Source: Primula veris
Taxonomy: Eukaryota > Streptophyta > Magnoliopsida > Ericales > Primulaceae
Length of the DNA: 64,000 nucleotides
Reading direction: 5' to 3'
NCBI GenBank assembly: GCA_963682055.1
Contig: OY821742.1
Coordinates: 8,765,816 to 8,829,815 of the forward strand
The position numbers were made by a program, and so were the translations under genes. This document shows positions 1 through 11,189 of this stretch, in pieces (within the stretch, counting starts at the first letter, position 1; every line of letters begins with the position of its first letter). The notes beneath the pieces were generated by a model that was not told where the DNA came from, made no database searches, and was given only the letters and a program-made list of their open reading frames with translations.

Positions 1-15
1 GCAGACCAGTTTCTC

Positions 16-582
16 TTATCCCCTTTCGGCAAACCCTTCAGGTTGGAGCATGTAAATTTCTTCTTCTAGATCTCCATGGAGAAATGCAGTTTTCACATCT
101 AACTGCTCAAGATGAAGATTCGCATTTACAATAATGCTCAACAATAGCCGAATAGTCGTCAACTTTACGACTGGTGAAAAGATCTCGGTGTAGTCAATTC
201 CTGCCTTTTGCTGGAACCCTTTGACTACTAATCGTGCCTTATATCGTTTCGAGCCATCTTGTTCCTTCTTTAGTCGGAACAACCATTTGTTTCTCAGTGC
301 CCTTTTCCCCTTGGGCAGTTCGGCTAACGGCCAAGTCACATTCTTCTCAAGTGACTTCATCTCATCCTTCATCGCGAGCTCCCACTTGCTCGAGTCTTTC
401 AGCTCCAGAGCTTCCTCTCTACTTTCGGGCTCGCCTGCATCATTCAGTAATATATAATGCAGAGAAGGAGAGTATCGGGCAAGAGGTCTTCTCTCGCGAT
501 GACCTCGGCCCAATTCAGGTCGAGGAGTCTGGGACAGCTCCTCGTCCTCTTCAGCATGTGCTGGTGGGTTGTCGAGCACCAC
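16..582 (-). pseudogene. copia reverse transcriptase, N-terminal part
   Basis: Contains the copia RT landmarks KWLFRLKKEQDGS, KARLVVKGFQQ, and LEQLDVKTAFLHGDLEEEIY. The frame is shifted relative to the integrase part. It ends in a TAA at 16-18 where RT should continue, so this is a third nonsense lesion. The YVDD catalytic box would lie to the left, outside the window. Confidence 0.85.
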
Positions 583-596
583 TGGCTCATCTTCAT

Positions 597-1535
597 CTAT
601 TCCAACATTCTTGGAAACGCATTCATGTCGACCATACCATTTTCCTCGGACGGGAGCGCATCTTCTTCCACCACTGCATTTTGACGATCTTTGTACAAAA
701 TGCTTTCGTTGAAGATGACATCCTTACTGCGAATGATCTTCTTTGTTTGACCATCCCAGAAGCGATATCCGAACTCAGCTCCACCGTACCCCACAAAGTA
801 ACAAACTTTGGATTTCGAGTCAAGCTTGGTACGCTCGTTTATGTCGACGTGAATATATGACAGACAACCGAACACTCACAAGTGTTCATAAGAGATAGGC
901 TTTCCTATCCATTCTTCTTCAGGAATTCTCCTTTCTAATGGCACTGAGGGTCCGCGGTTAATGAGGTAAACAGCCGTGCTTACTGCATGTGCCCACAAGA
1001 CTTTGGGCAACCCACTTTGCAGTCTCATACTTCTAGCACGCTCTGTTCGGTTTATTCGCTCGGCCATGCCATTCTGCTGTGGCGTTCTTCGGATGGTCTT
1101 CTCCATCCGAATGCCTCTTTGAGCACAGAACCCTATGAACTTCGCTTCAATGTACTCTCCGCCGTTATCGGACCTCAAACATTTGAGTTTATTCCTGGTC
1201 TCTAGTTCAACCATGGCCTTCCATTCTTGAAATTTATTAAACACCTCAGACTTGTATTTCAAGAAATAGACCCATGTTTTCCTCGTCGAATCATCGATGA
1301 AGGTCACATAGTACTGAGATCCTCCCAGTGAGGTTACTGGAGATGGTCCCCATACGTTTGAGTGGACCAGTGCTAGTTTCTCCTCCTTGGGAGCTTTTCC
1401 ACCTTTCCGGAAGCTCACTTTCTTCTGCTTCCCGAAGATGCAACCTTCGCACATGTCGAGGTTGACAGACTTCAAGCCTGGAAGTTTTCCGTCCTTCGCT
1501 AACACCTTCATTCCCTTCTCACTCATGTGACCCAA
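597..1535 (-). pseudogene. copia integrase, broken by a nonsense codon
   Basis: In the same frame as the gag-protease part. It opens with the zinc-binding LGHMSEKG ... CEGC segment of copia integrase, then the catalytic core: SDNGGEY supplies the second acidic residue and PQQNGMAE the third. The first catalytic aspartate, normally in a DVWGP motif, reads NVWGP here, so the DDE triad appears to be lost in addition to the truncations. A TGA near 876 interrupts the HLxVFGC segment and the frame continues to about 597. A frameshift near 590 separates it from the RT part. Confidence 0.85.
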
Positions 1536-1562
1536 CTGTCGATGCCATAGTTCGGAGCAGTT

Positions 1563-2813
1563 TTACGATGCAGCTGCCGCAACTGTACACTCCTCATCGG
1601 TCGTCATGTACAATGTACCGACCTTACTCCCTCGGGCTATCACCATAGCTCCTCGTGAAACTTTCCAAGCTCCACAGCTGAACGAAATGGAGTGCCTTTC
1701 GGCATCGAGTTGTCCTACTGAAATCAGATTCTTGGTCAACCTCGGGACATGCCTCACTTTCGTTAGCTTCCATACCGACCCATTTGGAATGCGAATCTTC
1801 ACATCGCCAGTTCCAACAACATCCAACGCTTCTCCGTCGGCTAGATACACTTTACCGAAATTACCCGCATGGTAATTTTCGAATAAATCCTTCTGAGCGG
1901 TCGTGTGAAATGATGCCCCAGAGTCTAGAATCCACGATTCTATATTTCTCTGCTCGGTAAGCAACAAACAGTCACCCGAATCCTCGTCGCTCGCAATATT
2001 AACCACATGATCACGGCCGGTACCCTTCTTCGGCTGCTTGCACTCATGACTGAAGTGCCCCATACCCTGGCAGTTATAGCACCGAAGATTCTTCTTACTT
2101 CGATCGCTATCTTTGCCTCTTCGGCTTTGCCCTCTTCTACCTCGGGATTGCGAACGTCCTCTAACGTCCCATACCCTAGCCTTACCCCGGTCTCTTGAAC
2201 CCATGTTCAAGGCTGCTCCATCATTTGAGCATTCACCCATGTCTAATCTCCTGAGTTCCTCAGCGAGTATTTGATCTCGGATGCCGTTGTAAGTCAGTTT
2301 CTCCTTTCCAATTGAGTTGCTAACAGCAGCTCGCATGAATTCCCAACTGTTCGGTAAAGAGGCTAGCAGTATAAGGGCTCTCACTTCGTCTGCAAAAGTT
2401 ATCTCTACCGCATCCAACTGATTTACGGTGTCGATGAACTTGTTCACGTGATTTGCGACAGGTGTGTCCTCAGCCATGCGTAGGTTGAACAACTTACGCA
2501 TGAGATGTACCTTGTTGTTCGCGGATGGTTTCTCATACATGTCGGTGAGGACCTTCATCATCCCCATCGTCGTCGTCTCTCTTGCGACGTTATGTGCTAC
2601 ACTCCTAGATAGTGTTAGGCGGATCACTCCCAACACTTGTCGGTCTAAGAGTTTCCACGCCTCCTCGGTGGTCGTGGTCGGCCTTTCCTCAAGGAGAAGT
2701 GGCTGATGCATCTTCCTCCCGTAGAGGTAGTCCTCTATTTGCATTCTCCAGAATGCGAAGTCCTTCCCGTCGAACTTGTCGATCCCGTGTGCGGTTCTGT
2801 CTTCTTTCGCCAT
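1563..2813 (-). pseudogene. copia gag and protease, ends at a nonsense codon
   Basis: This 416-codon stretch starts 13 bases inside the primer binding site, the expected place for copia gag. Residues about 10-190 look like the UBN2/copia gag domain. A basic Arg/Ser-rich stretch follows, then a CCHC zinc knuckle (CYNCQGMGHFSHEC), which binds the genomic RNA. The protease active site is the LDSGAS motif. The frame ends at TAA and the next ORF continues in the same frame, so the stop is a point nonsense change inside the polyprotein and not the true end of gag. Confidence 0.85.
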
Positions 2814-2825
2814 CGATCTTCCTCA

Positions 2826-2837
2826 GCTCTGATACCA
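2826..2837 (-). other. primer binding site for initiator tRNA-Met
   Basis: The minus strand reads TGGTATCAGAGC, the usual copia primer site complementary to the 3' end of plant initiator tRNA-Met. It sits two bases inside the LTR end at 2840 and just before the gag start. Confidence 0.9.
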
Positions 2838-2839
2838 CT

Positions 2840-3400
2840 TGTTAGGGTCGATACAGGCGAACACAAAGAAAGACAAAAAACTTAAACCGAGCACACACAC
2901 TTTGATAACGGAGTTCACCCAAATTGGCTACGTCTCCGGGCCGCTACACGTGGCACTTAATATTATTAAGAGGATTACAATCGTAATCTAACTCAACACA
3001 AGCTATGGTTCTCTCGCAACTAGAATTCTCTCACTTATAATATGTAAAAGATACTTTGTGTAGGTGTAATTAAAATATAAGATATTGGGACATAAATAAA
3101 ACACTTAGTGAGTCATATTACAATTTCAAGCGATGTGGGATAAATAGAAAATATGGCCAAAACTCATTTGGCTTCATAACTTAACAAGAATAACGTGTGA
3201 GATTTGAAAAGAAAGTTAAGACAAATAGTCTAATCTCGTGGAAACAAATTTAAATTCCAAGTTCAGTCTTGCTTTCCAAAAGTGAATAGTGTATCATATG
3301 ATCTTCTATTTTTCATCTAATTGTATTTGCACACCACATAGGAAATATGACATAATAGGTTAGGTCTATCTAAAAATTACTCATTTTTCATAGTCCAACA
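2840..3400 (-). repeat. 5' LTR of the copia element (boundary inferred)
   Basis: The inner end is fixed by the primer site. On the minus strand the LTR would begin TGTTGGACTATG (near 3400) and end CCCTAACA (2840), giving 561 bp. A hairpin-forming motif at about 2903-2945 (CCGGAG ... CTCCG) matches one in the Sirevirus 3' LTR at about 29282-29324. A weak TATA-like stretch lies near 3040. The outer end has no partner in the window to test it. Confidence 0.6.
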
Positions 3401-3923
3401 CACGTCTCTCTGACCAAATATGGCCTTGTATATGTATCGTTCCCGTCGAATTTAGAGTACTCCAATCCCAAGCTCGAAGTGACCCGACTGAACAAGACTT
3501 TAAGATGTAAATATTAAAAATTACAAAACAACCTTAAAGTCATGAGGGAATGAGGGTGAAATTTAATATATTTTGGTATGAGAAATTGAAATATAGGTAA
3601 GAGCCATAATGAATCAGACTTTCTAAATCTCATTCCTACCTAACTTCTAGAACTACGTAGCTTCCGTTTTGAAGTTTGTATGTCATAGTTGGTCTGACAC
3701 CAAGTATAATTTGATCTTTTCAAAATAAGCAAACAAACATACTAAATTGACACAATTTTTCATTGATATTTGGTCTTTATACATTGTTACAACATTTTTC
3801 ATATGAATACCTAAATTGGTTCATATTATAGCCGAAAATATTACTACACATAAAATTCATATTGATTCATCAATTTAGATTTCGCTACAAGAAAATATCA
3901 TCGTCCCAAGTTTCCCTCATAAT
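3401..3923. other. AT-rich spacer
   Basis: No supported gene. A stretch near 3882 (CTACAAGAAAATATC) resembles the end of a CACTA transposon with its first bases changed, but no partner end was found. Confidence 0.4.
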
Positions 3924-4969
3924 TGTTGGAGCTCGGTGCGATTTCTATCAGGTAAAGCCAATGATTAAAGCCATCTTGGGCGTAACGCCCTCAATCTATT
4001 CTCAAACTTTAAATAGGTAGGACGGCACGGCTGCCACAATAAATAAATTTTTACGACAACTCTCAGAATAATAAAAGACATTATGTTGCTGATAGACCTT
4101 AAAAATTAGGTATAGTGCGTGAATTTGACTCAAAAGTTGTGAGCCAATGAGTGAGCTTTTTTCTAGGGTTTGACCCAGATTCTTCCCTAGCCCTATATGA
4201 CCTGCACAAAATTAGCTAAAATAAATGATACTTGGTGGATTGGCCACCGTTTAACCTCATCCGTCTTAAAGGAGCAGTGAGAAGATTAAAAATCTTTAGA
4301 GTTTTGAATATGAATATATGTAAGTAGGGTTTAGTAGTACCCGAATAATAATTGTATGTCTGAATTCGTATGAGTTCAGATGATCTTGTACTTACATTAT
4401 GAGCCCCTTATATAGGTGGTGCAGGCAATTTAGGGCGTATCTATTCTGATTATCAGTCACATATTCTTCATATATTTTACTTCCCTTATGCCAATGCCGT
4501 TTTGAGATATATTCTGTTATATCTTTCCACCGACTTGGCTAAGCTGAAGGGGCGACGCCACCTTTCCTTGCAGCCGAGATGACCTCTTCCGGGAGATCAT
4601 GTCTCTTTCAGAGACGTTGATCTTCTGACTGTATTTTCTCAGATAGTCAGATATCATTTGGCGAAGAGACACCGGCGTGGGCTACTTGTCTGACTCTCAG
4701 TCTTACAGTTGAATATACTTTCCTTTGTGATTAAAGAACGTGTTTTTAAGGGATTGACCCTATATTTACGAGATCTGTCCGCATAGATCTGATGTCTCAT
4801 ATTTTTGTGAAGTATCTGATTGATTATCTTTGATATACGAGTATCTTTTAGAGGATATTTTGCTGATAAGCTCCTCGGCAAGTGAAGCGGATTCAGGACC
4901 CTATCTGCTCCCCTCGACGGAGCCATTAAATGCTTATTAACTCGTAGGTTTCAAACCGCGTATGCGACA
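3924..4969 (-). repeat. probable degraded LTR
   Basis: On the minus strand this stretch could start TGTCGCATACG and end GCTCCAACA, with a good TATA box (TATATAAGG at about 4407-4416) roughly midway, as in an LTR U3/R boundary. A 90-codon ORF near the start is unlikely to be a gene. No target duplication and no partner LTR were found. It could instead be another promoter-bearing repeat. Confidence 0.35.
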
Positions 4970-5375
4970 CTTGCCGCAGATAACCCTAACTTTTAACCTC
5001 TTGCTATACTACATTTTACTTGAAGTTTTTCGTTCTCTTATCATACAAAGACCATGTATTTGGTCCAATTATTTGCCGAAAAGATATCATACAAAATGAA
5101 AATCTTTTTAGTTGATCAATGTCTTGAAGTGTTTAAATTATTAATCTTCGATAATGTTTCTGCTACGACCATGATCATCACGATTTTCACATTAGAACAT
5201 ATTAGAAAAAGGTCATGAATGATACTTAACATTTATCATCATATGTTCAAAATTAAGTTTTCATTCTATCCTTTTCTTTTACGTTTAAGGCCTACTAGTC
5301 TTTCAACTGTGAGGACCAATTAAAATTTAGTCCAAAACTATGGAACCGTTGGGTAATTCACTCTTACATATACAC
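4970..5375. other. AT-rich spacer upstream of the small-protein gene
   Basis: No coding potential recognised. It presumably holds the promoter of the gene starting at 5469. Confidence 0.5.
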
Positions 5376-5386
5376 CTATTTATATC
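5376..5386 (+). promoter_or_regulatory. TATA box of the small-protein gene
   Basis: The sequence CTATTTATATC lies about 90 bases before the ATG at 5469. A start of transcription near 5405-5415 would make the earlier in-frame ATG at 5406 part of, or outside, the leader. Confidence 0.5.
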
Positions 5387-5468
5387 GCAAGAACGCACAG
5401 CATAAATGCAATACAAACTAGAACAAGCTCCTACCTTTTATTTCCCTTTCCATTTTCATAAAAAAAAA

Positions 5469-5765
5469 ATGAGTAAGCTATGCTTTTTATTGGCTTGCTT
5501 TGCATTAACACAATTCTTGCTAGTCCACGTAACACTTGCGGCATCCGAACACGTGTTTGTTCATGAAACGACAACAACGGACCCACCATCTGAAGGTGTC
5601 GTGGCGGAGGCACCAGAGATCCGACGACTAGGAAAGCATCACACGACGGATAAGTCCGTGGCTGGTGGTGGTGTCATTATCGGTGGACTCATTACAGCTA
5701 TATTTGCGGCTGTTTATTGTTACATACGGGTTACTAGGAGGAGTGCCGACTGTGACAAGGAGTGA
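5469..5765 (+). CDS. small secreted or single-pass membrane protein, unknown function
   Basis: A 98-residue protein. Residues 1-24 form a signal peptide (hydrophobic, ending VTLAAS). Residues 25-64 are an exposed segment rich in Thr/Pro/Glu with a basic RRLGKHH patch. Residues about 65-87 are a Gly/Ile-rich transmembrane helix (GGGVIIGGLITAIFAAVYC), and the short tail is basic then acidic (RVTRRSADCDKE). This layout predicts a type I membrane protein of the secretory pathway, and plants have short uncharacterised proteins of this type. An ATG 63 bases upstream in frame adds a segment without signal-peptide character, so the later ATG after an A-rich leader was chosen. No enzymatic motif is visible. 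Confidence 0.75.
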   Translation: MSKLCFLLACFALTQFLLVHVTLAASEHVFVHETTTTDPPSEGVVAEAPEIRRLGKHHTTDKSVAGGGVIIGGLITAIFAAVYCYIRVTRRSADCDKE

Positions 5766-6285
5766 AAAAAACTAATATATATATATCCCTCGTATTTGAA
5801 AAATAATGGAAAGTGGTCCAAAAAAATGATTAAAAAATTATTGGTTGTTGTAGTTATCACCAATTTAAAACGGGGATGACTTTCAGTCTTTATAGTATTG
5901 GACCAAATCTGTTTTTTTTTTTTCATAGGTTGAGCCTTGAGCATAAATATTAGTTGAGAGTATAGGGTTTGTATAGACTTCTTTTGATTTGAAATTATGT
6001 ACTGTACGTACGTGAAGCAGTTTACCCTTTTTCTGTTTATTGTAAAGTTGAGAAGAAATCAAAAAGTGGTTTACCGTATATGTAATGTAGAGTAAAGAAA
6101 TGTAGGGTATATTATATTAATTTTTAGTCACTGTATTAGTTATGAGAAGTTTTTACTTTCCCTTTCTTCCTCACTTTCTTTTGTAATTACTTTTGTGTGC
6201 CAGAAAGGAATTTCTTTTGAAAAATGTGTCATGGACCGTAATTTAGAATACACCCATGTCTATTTGTCAATGGGAATTTTATAAA
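5766..6285. other. 3' flank and AT-rich spacer
   Basis: Downstream region of the small gene up to the solo LTR. It holds likely 3' UTR sequence (GTACTGTACGTACGTG near 5999) but no defined terminator was recognised. Confidence 0.4.
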
Positions 6286-6290
6286 TATGT

Positions 6291-7650
6291 TGTTGGAAAA
6301 AAATGTATTAACATGCGTGTTTCTGAATGGTCATATGACCAATTTCGAATCGATATTACATGTGATAACGCTGATTTGTTAATACCGTACTCAACGCGAT
6401 TGAGTAGCTCGTGTGACGAGCTTCGTAACGGTATATCGCATGACCTATTCGGAGAATGAGTGTGAATACTAATCGGCTTCAAAATTGGGCTCTCGAAAGC
6501 TCAATTCTGGAAAATGAAATGGTAAATGGAAAAACCATTTCGGATTATCCCATATTGGAAGATTAAGAGTTAATTTTATAATATATATACAATACCAACC
6601 CATATAGTTGTTAAACTAATATGTCAACATACATCTAAGAGTATTAGTGTGTACCACACACGCGCGCTCGCTTGTGGCGCGGGGCTACGGGATTTGGGAT
6701 TTGGGAAATGTCTCGGGTCTTGGGTCAAATTCGAAAAGTGAGTTTTGTATAAAATACAAAAGCATTCCCTAGAGTTTCCAGCAACTGAAACGCCAGCAAT
6801 AAATGAGATTAAATTGCAGCAGTTTTAGGAATTAAATGGGCGGATTCTGGGGGTGTAACTCCCAGAATTAATTGACCATTATGGCTGCGGTTTCAAGAGA
6901 GGCTATAAAATGCACAGCCGGTTTCAAGAGAGGCTATAAAATGCAGTCATTCCCCTATCATTTGAGACACAATCACAACACACAACACACAACTCACAGC
7001 ATATAGCATACATATTAGAGAGAGAGAACCGCATCACCAACAGCTCGATCTGTGGTTCGGTGCCGGTTTCTATACGAGCCACTCTGAGACAGGAGTTGTA
7101 CCTTGGGAACAAAGTCCCGAAACCAGAAAATTCTAAAGGTGGTTCGGGAAATATTGTTTAAGGGAAAAGTGCCCAGCAGTTGCCTCTCCTTTTAAATTCT
7201 GTTCTTTCATTTCAGTACATTTATTTCTGTATTTACATTATGTATTTTATTTTCCTGTACTGTTTACATTCTGTCTTTACTTTCCAGTACCTTTAGTTTC
7301 TGTAATTTCAATTCAGCCTTTCCAATTCGGTAATTTACTTTTCTGTATTTACAGAAACAGTCCAGCAGTCTAATAATTATACTATTCTGTCTGGCAGGTT
7401 TTTTTAATTGTTAAACAATGCAGCAGTTTAATATTATACTATTCTGTATGATAGTTTCAAACAATTACAATTCAGTCCAGCAGTTTAATAAGTTATATTA
7501 AATCTGTCTGGAATTTAATTAGTGTAATTTTAATTCTGTTAAGTGAGGAATTGTAATTTATATTCTAATTGTGAGAAATAAAATTGTTTATTTTCTTTGC
7601 AGTCCTTTGTTATTTATTTTATTGCTTTTCGATATAGTACAAAACCAACA
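6291..7650 (+). mobile_element. solo LTR with TATGT target duplication
   Basis: A 1360-bp unit begins TGTTGG and ends CCAACA, a perfect 6-bp terminal inverted repeat. It is flanked by TATGT on both sides (6286-6290 and 7651-7655). No gag or pol lies inside, so this is an LTR left after recombination between two LTRs. The terminal TGTTGG is common in copia LTRs, and the family was not identified. The interior carries two tandem TATA boxes, then an A/C-rich transcript-leader-like stretch and several near-repeats of CAGTCCAGCAGTTTAAT between about 7350 and 7500. Confidence 0.85.
6888..6949 (+). promoter_or_regulatory. tandemly duplicated core promoter in the solo LTR
   Basis: A 31-bp unit containing GAGAGGCTATAAAATGCA occurs twice head to tail, giving TATA boxes at 6904-6910 and 6935-6941. 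About 75 bases downstream the leader is C/A rich. This is the LTR promoter with its core duplicated. Confidence 0.75.
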
Positions 7651-7655
7651 TATGT

Positions 7656-8105
7656 TTTACTAATAAGTATTTTTTTTAGTTTTTTATGTTTTGAAGAAGT
7701 TTTAATAAGTATTCCGTTTTGATATATAGAGGAAAAACAAGACTGTATATATATACACATTATAAGAGGTTGAATAAAATATTAATTGAGAAAAAGTTTG
7801 TCCCAAATGTCATGTTACAGGTTCTTTTGCACTTATAAGCGCCTAGATTTTCTCTTTTTTTACAATTTATTTGAATAAACATTTTTGCAAACTATATAGA
7901 CGAATTTAGAGAGAAATTCTTTCTTTTTTGTTCTTAACAAGTATGCAATCGCCTAACATTTTGGTCTATATATGTATATGCCATGATTTGAGAGGAAAAC
8001 TACTAAATAATTCCGTATCATAAGGTAATTCATTTTAACTTATAACTTAATCTTATGCCATCTCTGGATCTTTTACTCACTATAATTAAAATATTAAGTT
8101 TGGCT
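7656..8105. other. AT-rich spacer
   Basis: Nothing recognised between the solo LTR and the next element. Confidence 0.4.
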
Positions 8106-8317
8106 TGTGTGACATATTAGCTCACATATATATGTATATAGATATAGAGAGAGAATATAGAGAGAGACAACAACAAAATATTTATTAATCAGAATGTATA
8201 TGAATAAATGTAAAATACAAGACCCGTAACCCTCTTTATATATATAGAGGGGTAGAGTTACAAGCCCACTTGGGCCCATAAAGTACAAGCCCAAGAGTCC
8301 AATAATATCCTACAACA
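8106..8317 (-). repeat. 3' LTR of the old copia element
   Basis: 212 bp. It shares the TGTGTGACATATTAG start and CTACAACA end (plus-strand reading) with the copy at 14425-14635. It is preceded on the minus strand by the polypurine tract. Confidence 0.85.
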
Positions 8318-8328
8318 CTCCCCATTTG
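8318..8328 (-). other. polypurine tract of the old copia element
   Basis: Minus-strand AAATGGGGAG lies immediately before the LTR start TGTTGTAGG, the normal site where plus-strand DNA synthesis is primed. Confidence 0.7.
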
Positions 8329-8472
8329 GACGTCTTGAATTCTTCGTCTTCATGCAGTCGATCTGAGTCGAGTTCATTCGCAGTGCTAAACACATAAAAA
8401 CACCCAGTGTGGGATAAAACCGGTACCTAGAAGAAACTGTTTAGCCGAATGATATAGGCCGAAATATCATGT

Positions 8473-8950
8473 AAGTAACTGACCACAAAACAATGTGCCT
8501 CATCAAAACCTTGTCAGAGCAAACCCAATGGGAAAATCTCTGATCGAAGGAAAAAAAGTGCAACAGTGGTAGTAGTAGAGGATCAACCACAAAACAAGTG
8601 TCTCATCAAAACCTTGCAAGAGTAAACCCAGTGGAAAAAACCTCTAGTCGAAGGACAAAAGAGTACACAGTAGTAAGAAGTATACAACAGAATATTCTCC
8701 CTAATTTCGGCAATCTTAACTGAGGTATGATAGGAACGTGTCTCGCTAAAAAGCTTGCCAAGAAAAACCCAGTGGAAAAAAAAACCTTGGTCTAAGGACA
8801 AAAAGAGTACACGAGCATGCGACTGGATGCTCCCCCTCACTTGCACACGACAGGGTGTGAGAATTTCGACTAAATAGTAATTAGTACAATAAGCATTCAC
8901 CTGGATGCTCCCCCTCACTTGCACACGACTAGGTGCAAGAATTTCATATT
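8473..8950 (-). repeat. degenerate tandem repeats in the 3' internal region
   Basis: Three copies of a unit of about 100 bp (near 8473, 8580 and 8735) share CTCATCAAAACCTTG ... AAACCCAGTGG ... CGAAGGA. Next to them GGATGCTCCCCCTCACTTGC occurs twice (near 8827 and 8904), which on the minus strand is a G-rich purine run. No coding role is visible. Confidence 0.7.
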
Positions 8951-9213
8951 TTAAGAAAGAGTACAAGCATTCGACTGGATGTTTCATTTATTTGGTAACG
9001 GCTGGATGTAAGAAAATTTAACGTGTAATAGAACGAGCATTTAACTAGATGCTCTTAAACTTCATATGTGAAGATTCATTTCGGCAAGAAATGTTAAATA
9101 ACATAATCTAGTCATGTCTCTCTTGATCGATAACAACAAGTTGTCCTCAAATAAGATAAGTGTTTTATCCGGATCGTGAGACAGAGCATATGTAATTCAA
9201 ATATGGCTCGAAG

Positions 9214-9472
9214 TGTAATGACCCGGTCCCACGGACCGAACCACCATACCCGTATCAACAATATTGTCCGCTTTGGCATAATTTCCCAGGGGGGTCACCC
9301 ATCCTGGTAATACTCCAAGCTAAGCACGCTTAACTGTGGAGTTTCGTCCTTGCTATTGTGCCGCACGGCTTTAAAAGGCCTTGTTGATAGGAAATGGATC
9401 TTTAAGCTCATATACCACACGAGTACTCTCATATCTGGGCGATGTGGGACTGATGCACAACATCGCATCACA
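9214..9472 (-). mobile_element. Cassandra-like TRIM LTR carrying 5S rRNA sequence
   Basis: A 259-bp segment starts TGTAATGACCC and ends CATCACA. On the minus strand, about 9275-9352 matches the second half of plant 5S rRNA, including CAGTTAAGCGTGCTT and AGGATGGGTGACC, which cover the internal promoter region. Cassandra TRIMs carry exactly this 5S part in their LTRs. It lies inside the old copia element, so it is nested or was acquired. No clear target duplication was seen, so a 5S-derived SINE is the alternative. Confidence 0.65.
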
Positions 9473-11189
9473 GAATTTTCTTCCTGGAAATCTGGGTCGT
9501 CAAACAAATCCATATACACTCTCTAGTCATCTCATAGAGAACGAGTAGATCAGAGTGATTCGTTTGGAGTCATTTCAAGACCTCCAAGATATTGCCTTAT
9601 TCCTAATGGTAAAGACAGATCATGTTAGGAATATCCCTTATGCGGGTCTGATAAGTAACCGGAATCGGTATAACCGAAAAAGAGTTGCATTAATTCGAGT
9701 ATCGAAGGGGCTAGGTACACTCGATGACGCAAATGGGATAAATTATGCCACTTTCAAAATTACCATAAGGTAAGGGATTGTATCTTTAGTGCCATTTCGA
9801 TGGCAGCGTGTTAGCGCGATGCTGTGTTGAGCTATACCATTCACAGCAGACGAGATATTCGTCCTAGCACATTAGACCAAGTATAATAATGCGCTTATTG
9901 TACTTAGATATGAACATCATGGTTCAATATCTCTTCATCGTCACATCAGGGACGGACTGGGTCTATATCAATGTCTAGTGATCGAACGATTATGGGAGAA
10001 TCTGACGACTTAGCGTCATTATGACTAAAACGTCATAACACATTCTGGGTGTAGTCTGAATCATGAACTTAGATTCAATCTTTACGGGACTCAATCATCA
10101 GGACGAGTCACTACCGTTTCTTCCCAAAATCTTTCATCTCGAAGGCAAATCAAAAAGTAGATCGCATAATAAAACACGCAAGGGCATAATAATTGTTCAA
10201 ATATCCCAAGCTGATCAAGTACACACTTAGGCGGGTATACCACATCCGCTCGGATTATATTAATCCATATAGTGAACATCTCATTTAATTGAGATCGTGT
10301 TCCGTGGTCAGGAACTACTTGATTCAAGCATTATGAAGTCACACAGGGACCTTCATCTATATCTCTTTGTCTAAATCTCCATAGAGATAAAACTGTAACC
10401 ACATTCATGGCTGCATACCCAGTTTTCCGGAAACTACTAAACTGGTAAAGTAGGGGACTGTTATAATGTCCATTATGAAGAAATCAATCATCTCGTAATC
10501 AATTCCAAGGTGTGAGAGAAGCATTGCGCTACTAGGCGAGCATTCTATAATCTCATTATTCTCATCACTCTTCCTTACGAATAACCAAATAAACGAACTC
10601 GTTTAACATTGGTGGTGTTGGAGCTACAGGTCCGGACACACTTTCGCTAAGGAGTCTACTTGGATTGCAAGTTTCCATTAGTACAGTCTATTCTCCATTG
10701 ACTTTAGGCAACGGTACATGGTTTCCTGTCATAATTTGTTCATATTATCAGTTGTCACCGAATATATGATCAAGTGATCAATGACAGTCTCGTTTCGCTT
10801 CAATATCGTCTAAGATATCATGATCGACAAATATTTTGAGATTCTTATGATGAGAAGGAAATCACACATCTCCTTGATCCTTTATATTCTTGTGCGACAA
10901 ACGAGTTTCAGTTCACCACCTCTGGGGTTGGATGAATTAAGAACCGGTCAACTTTCTTGTATCTTGGGAAGGACGAAAGACTGACGGCCGACGGCAGCGT
11001 CCTTTTCTTGGCGGGTTCGGCCAAAGCAATGTGTTACTACAGGAACACGGTGTCCGACAGGGACGTCTATCCTTGCAAGCATTTTGCAGCAGGTATAAAT
11101 GATTTCGTGACACCTCATAAAGTCATTAAATGCGTCTGACATTTAGTTAGACTTGATGGAGTCTATACACTTACTTATCACTAAGTACA

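Larger units (their letters stand above)
1..3400 (-). mobile_element. Ty1/copia LTR retrotransposon, left part outside window
   Basis: Reading on the minus strand from the right, the parts are an LTR (2840-3400), an initiator-Met-type primer binding site (2826-2837), gag with a CCHC knuckle, protease, integrase and reverse transcriptase. The window edge cuts the RT, so RNase H and the 3' LTR are not visible. The gag-PR-INT-RT order defines Ty1/copia. The reading frame carries three in-frame stops and one frameshift (see the parts), so this copy cannot make its polyprotein. The right LTR boundary is inferred from TG/CA ends only, because the partner LTR lies outside. Confidence 0.9.

Noticed and set aside
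3882..3900. End of a CACTA element
   Set aside because: CGCTACAAGAAAATATC is close to a CACTA end, but the first bases differ and no opposite end or duplication was found.
3924..4969. Protein-coding gene on the minus strand (90-codon ORF at 4654-4926)
   Set aside because: No motif, and the context with a TATA box and TG/CA ends fits a decayed LTR better.
8473..8950. CRISPR-like array
   Set aside because: Units are long, diverged and adjacent without regular spacers; they belong to the 3' region of a copia element in a plant genome.
9275..9352. Functional 5S rRNA gene
   Set aside because: Only the second half of 5S is present, with changes, inside an LTR-like unit.
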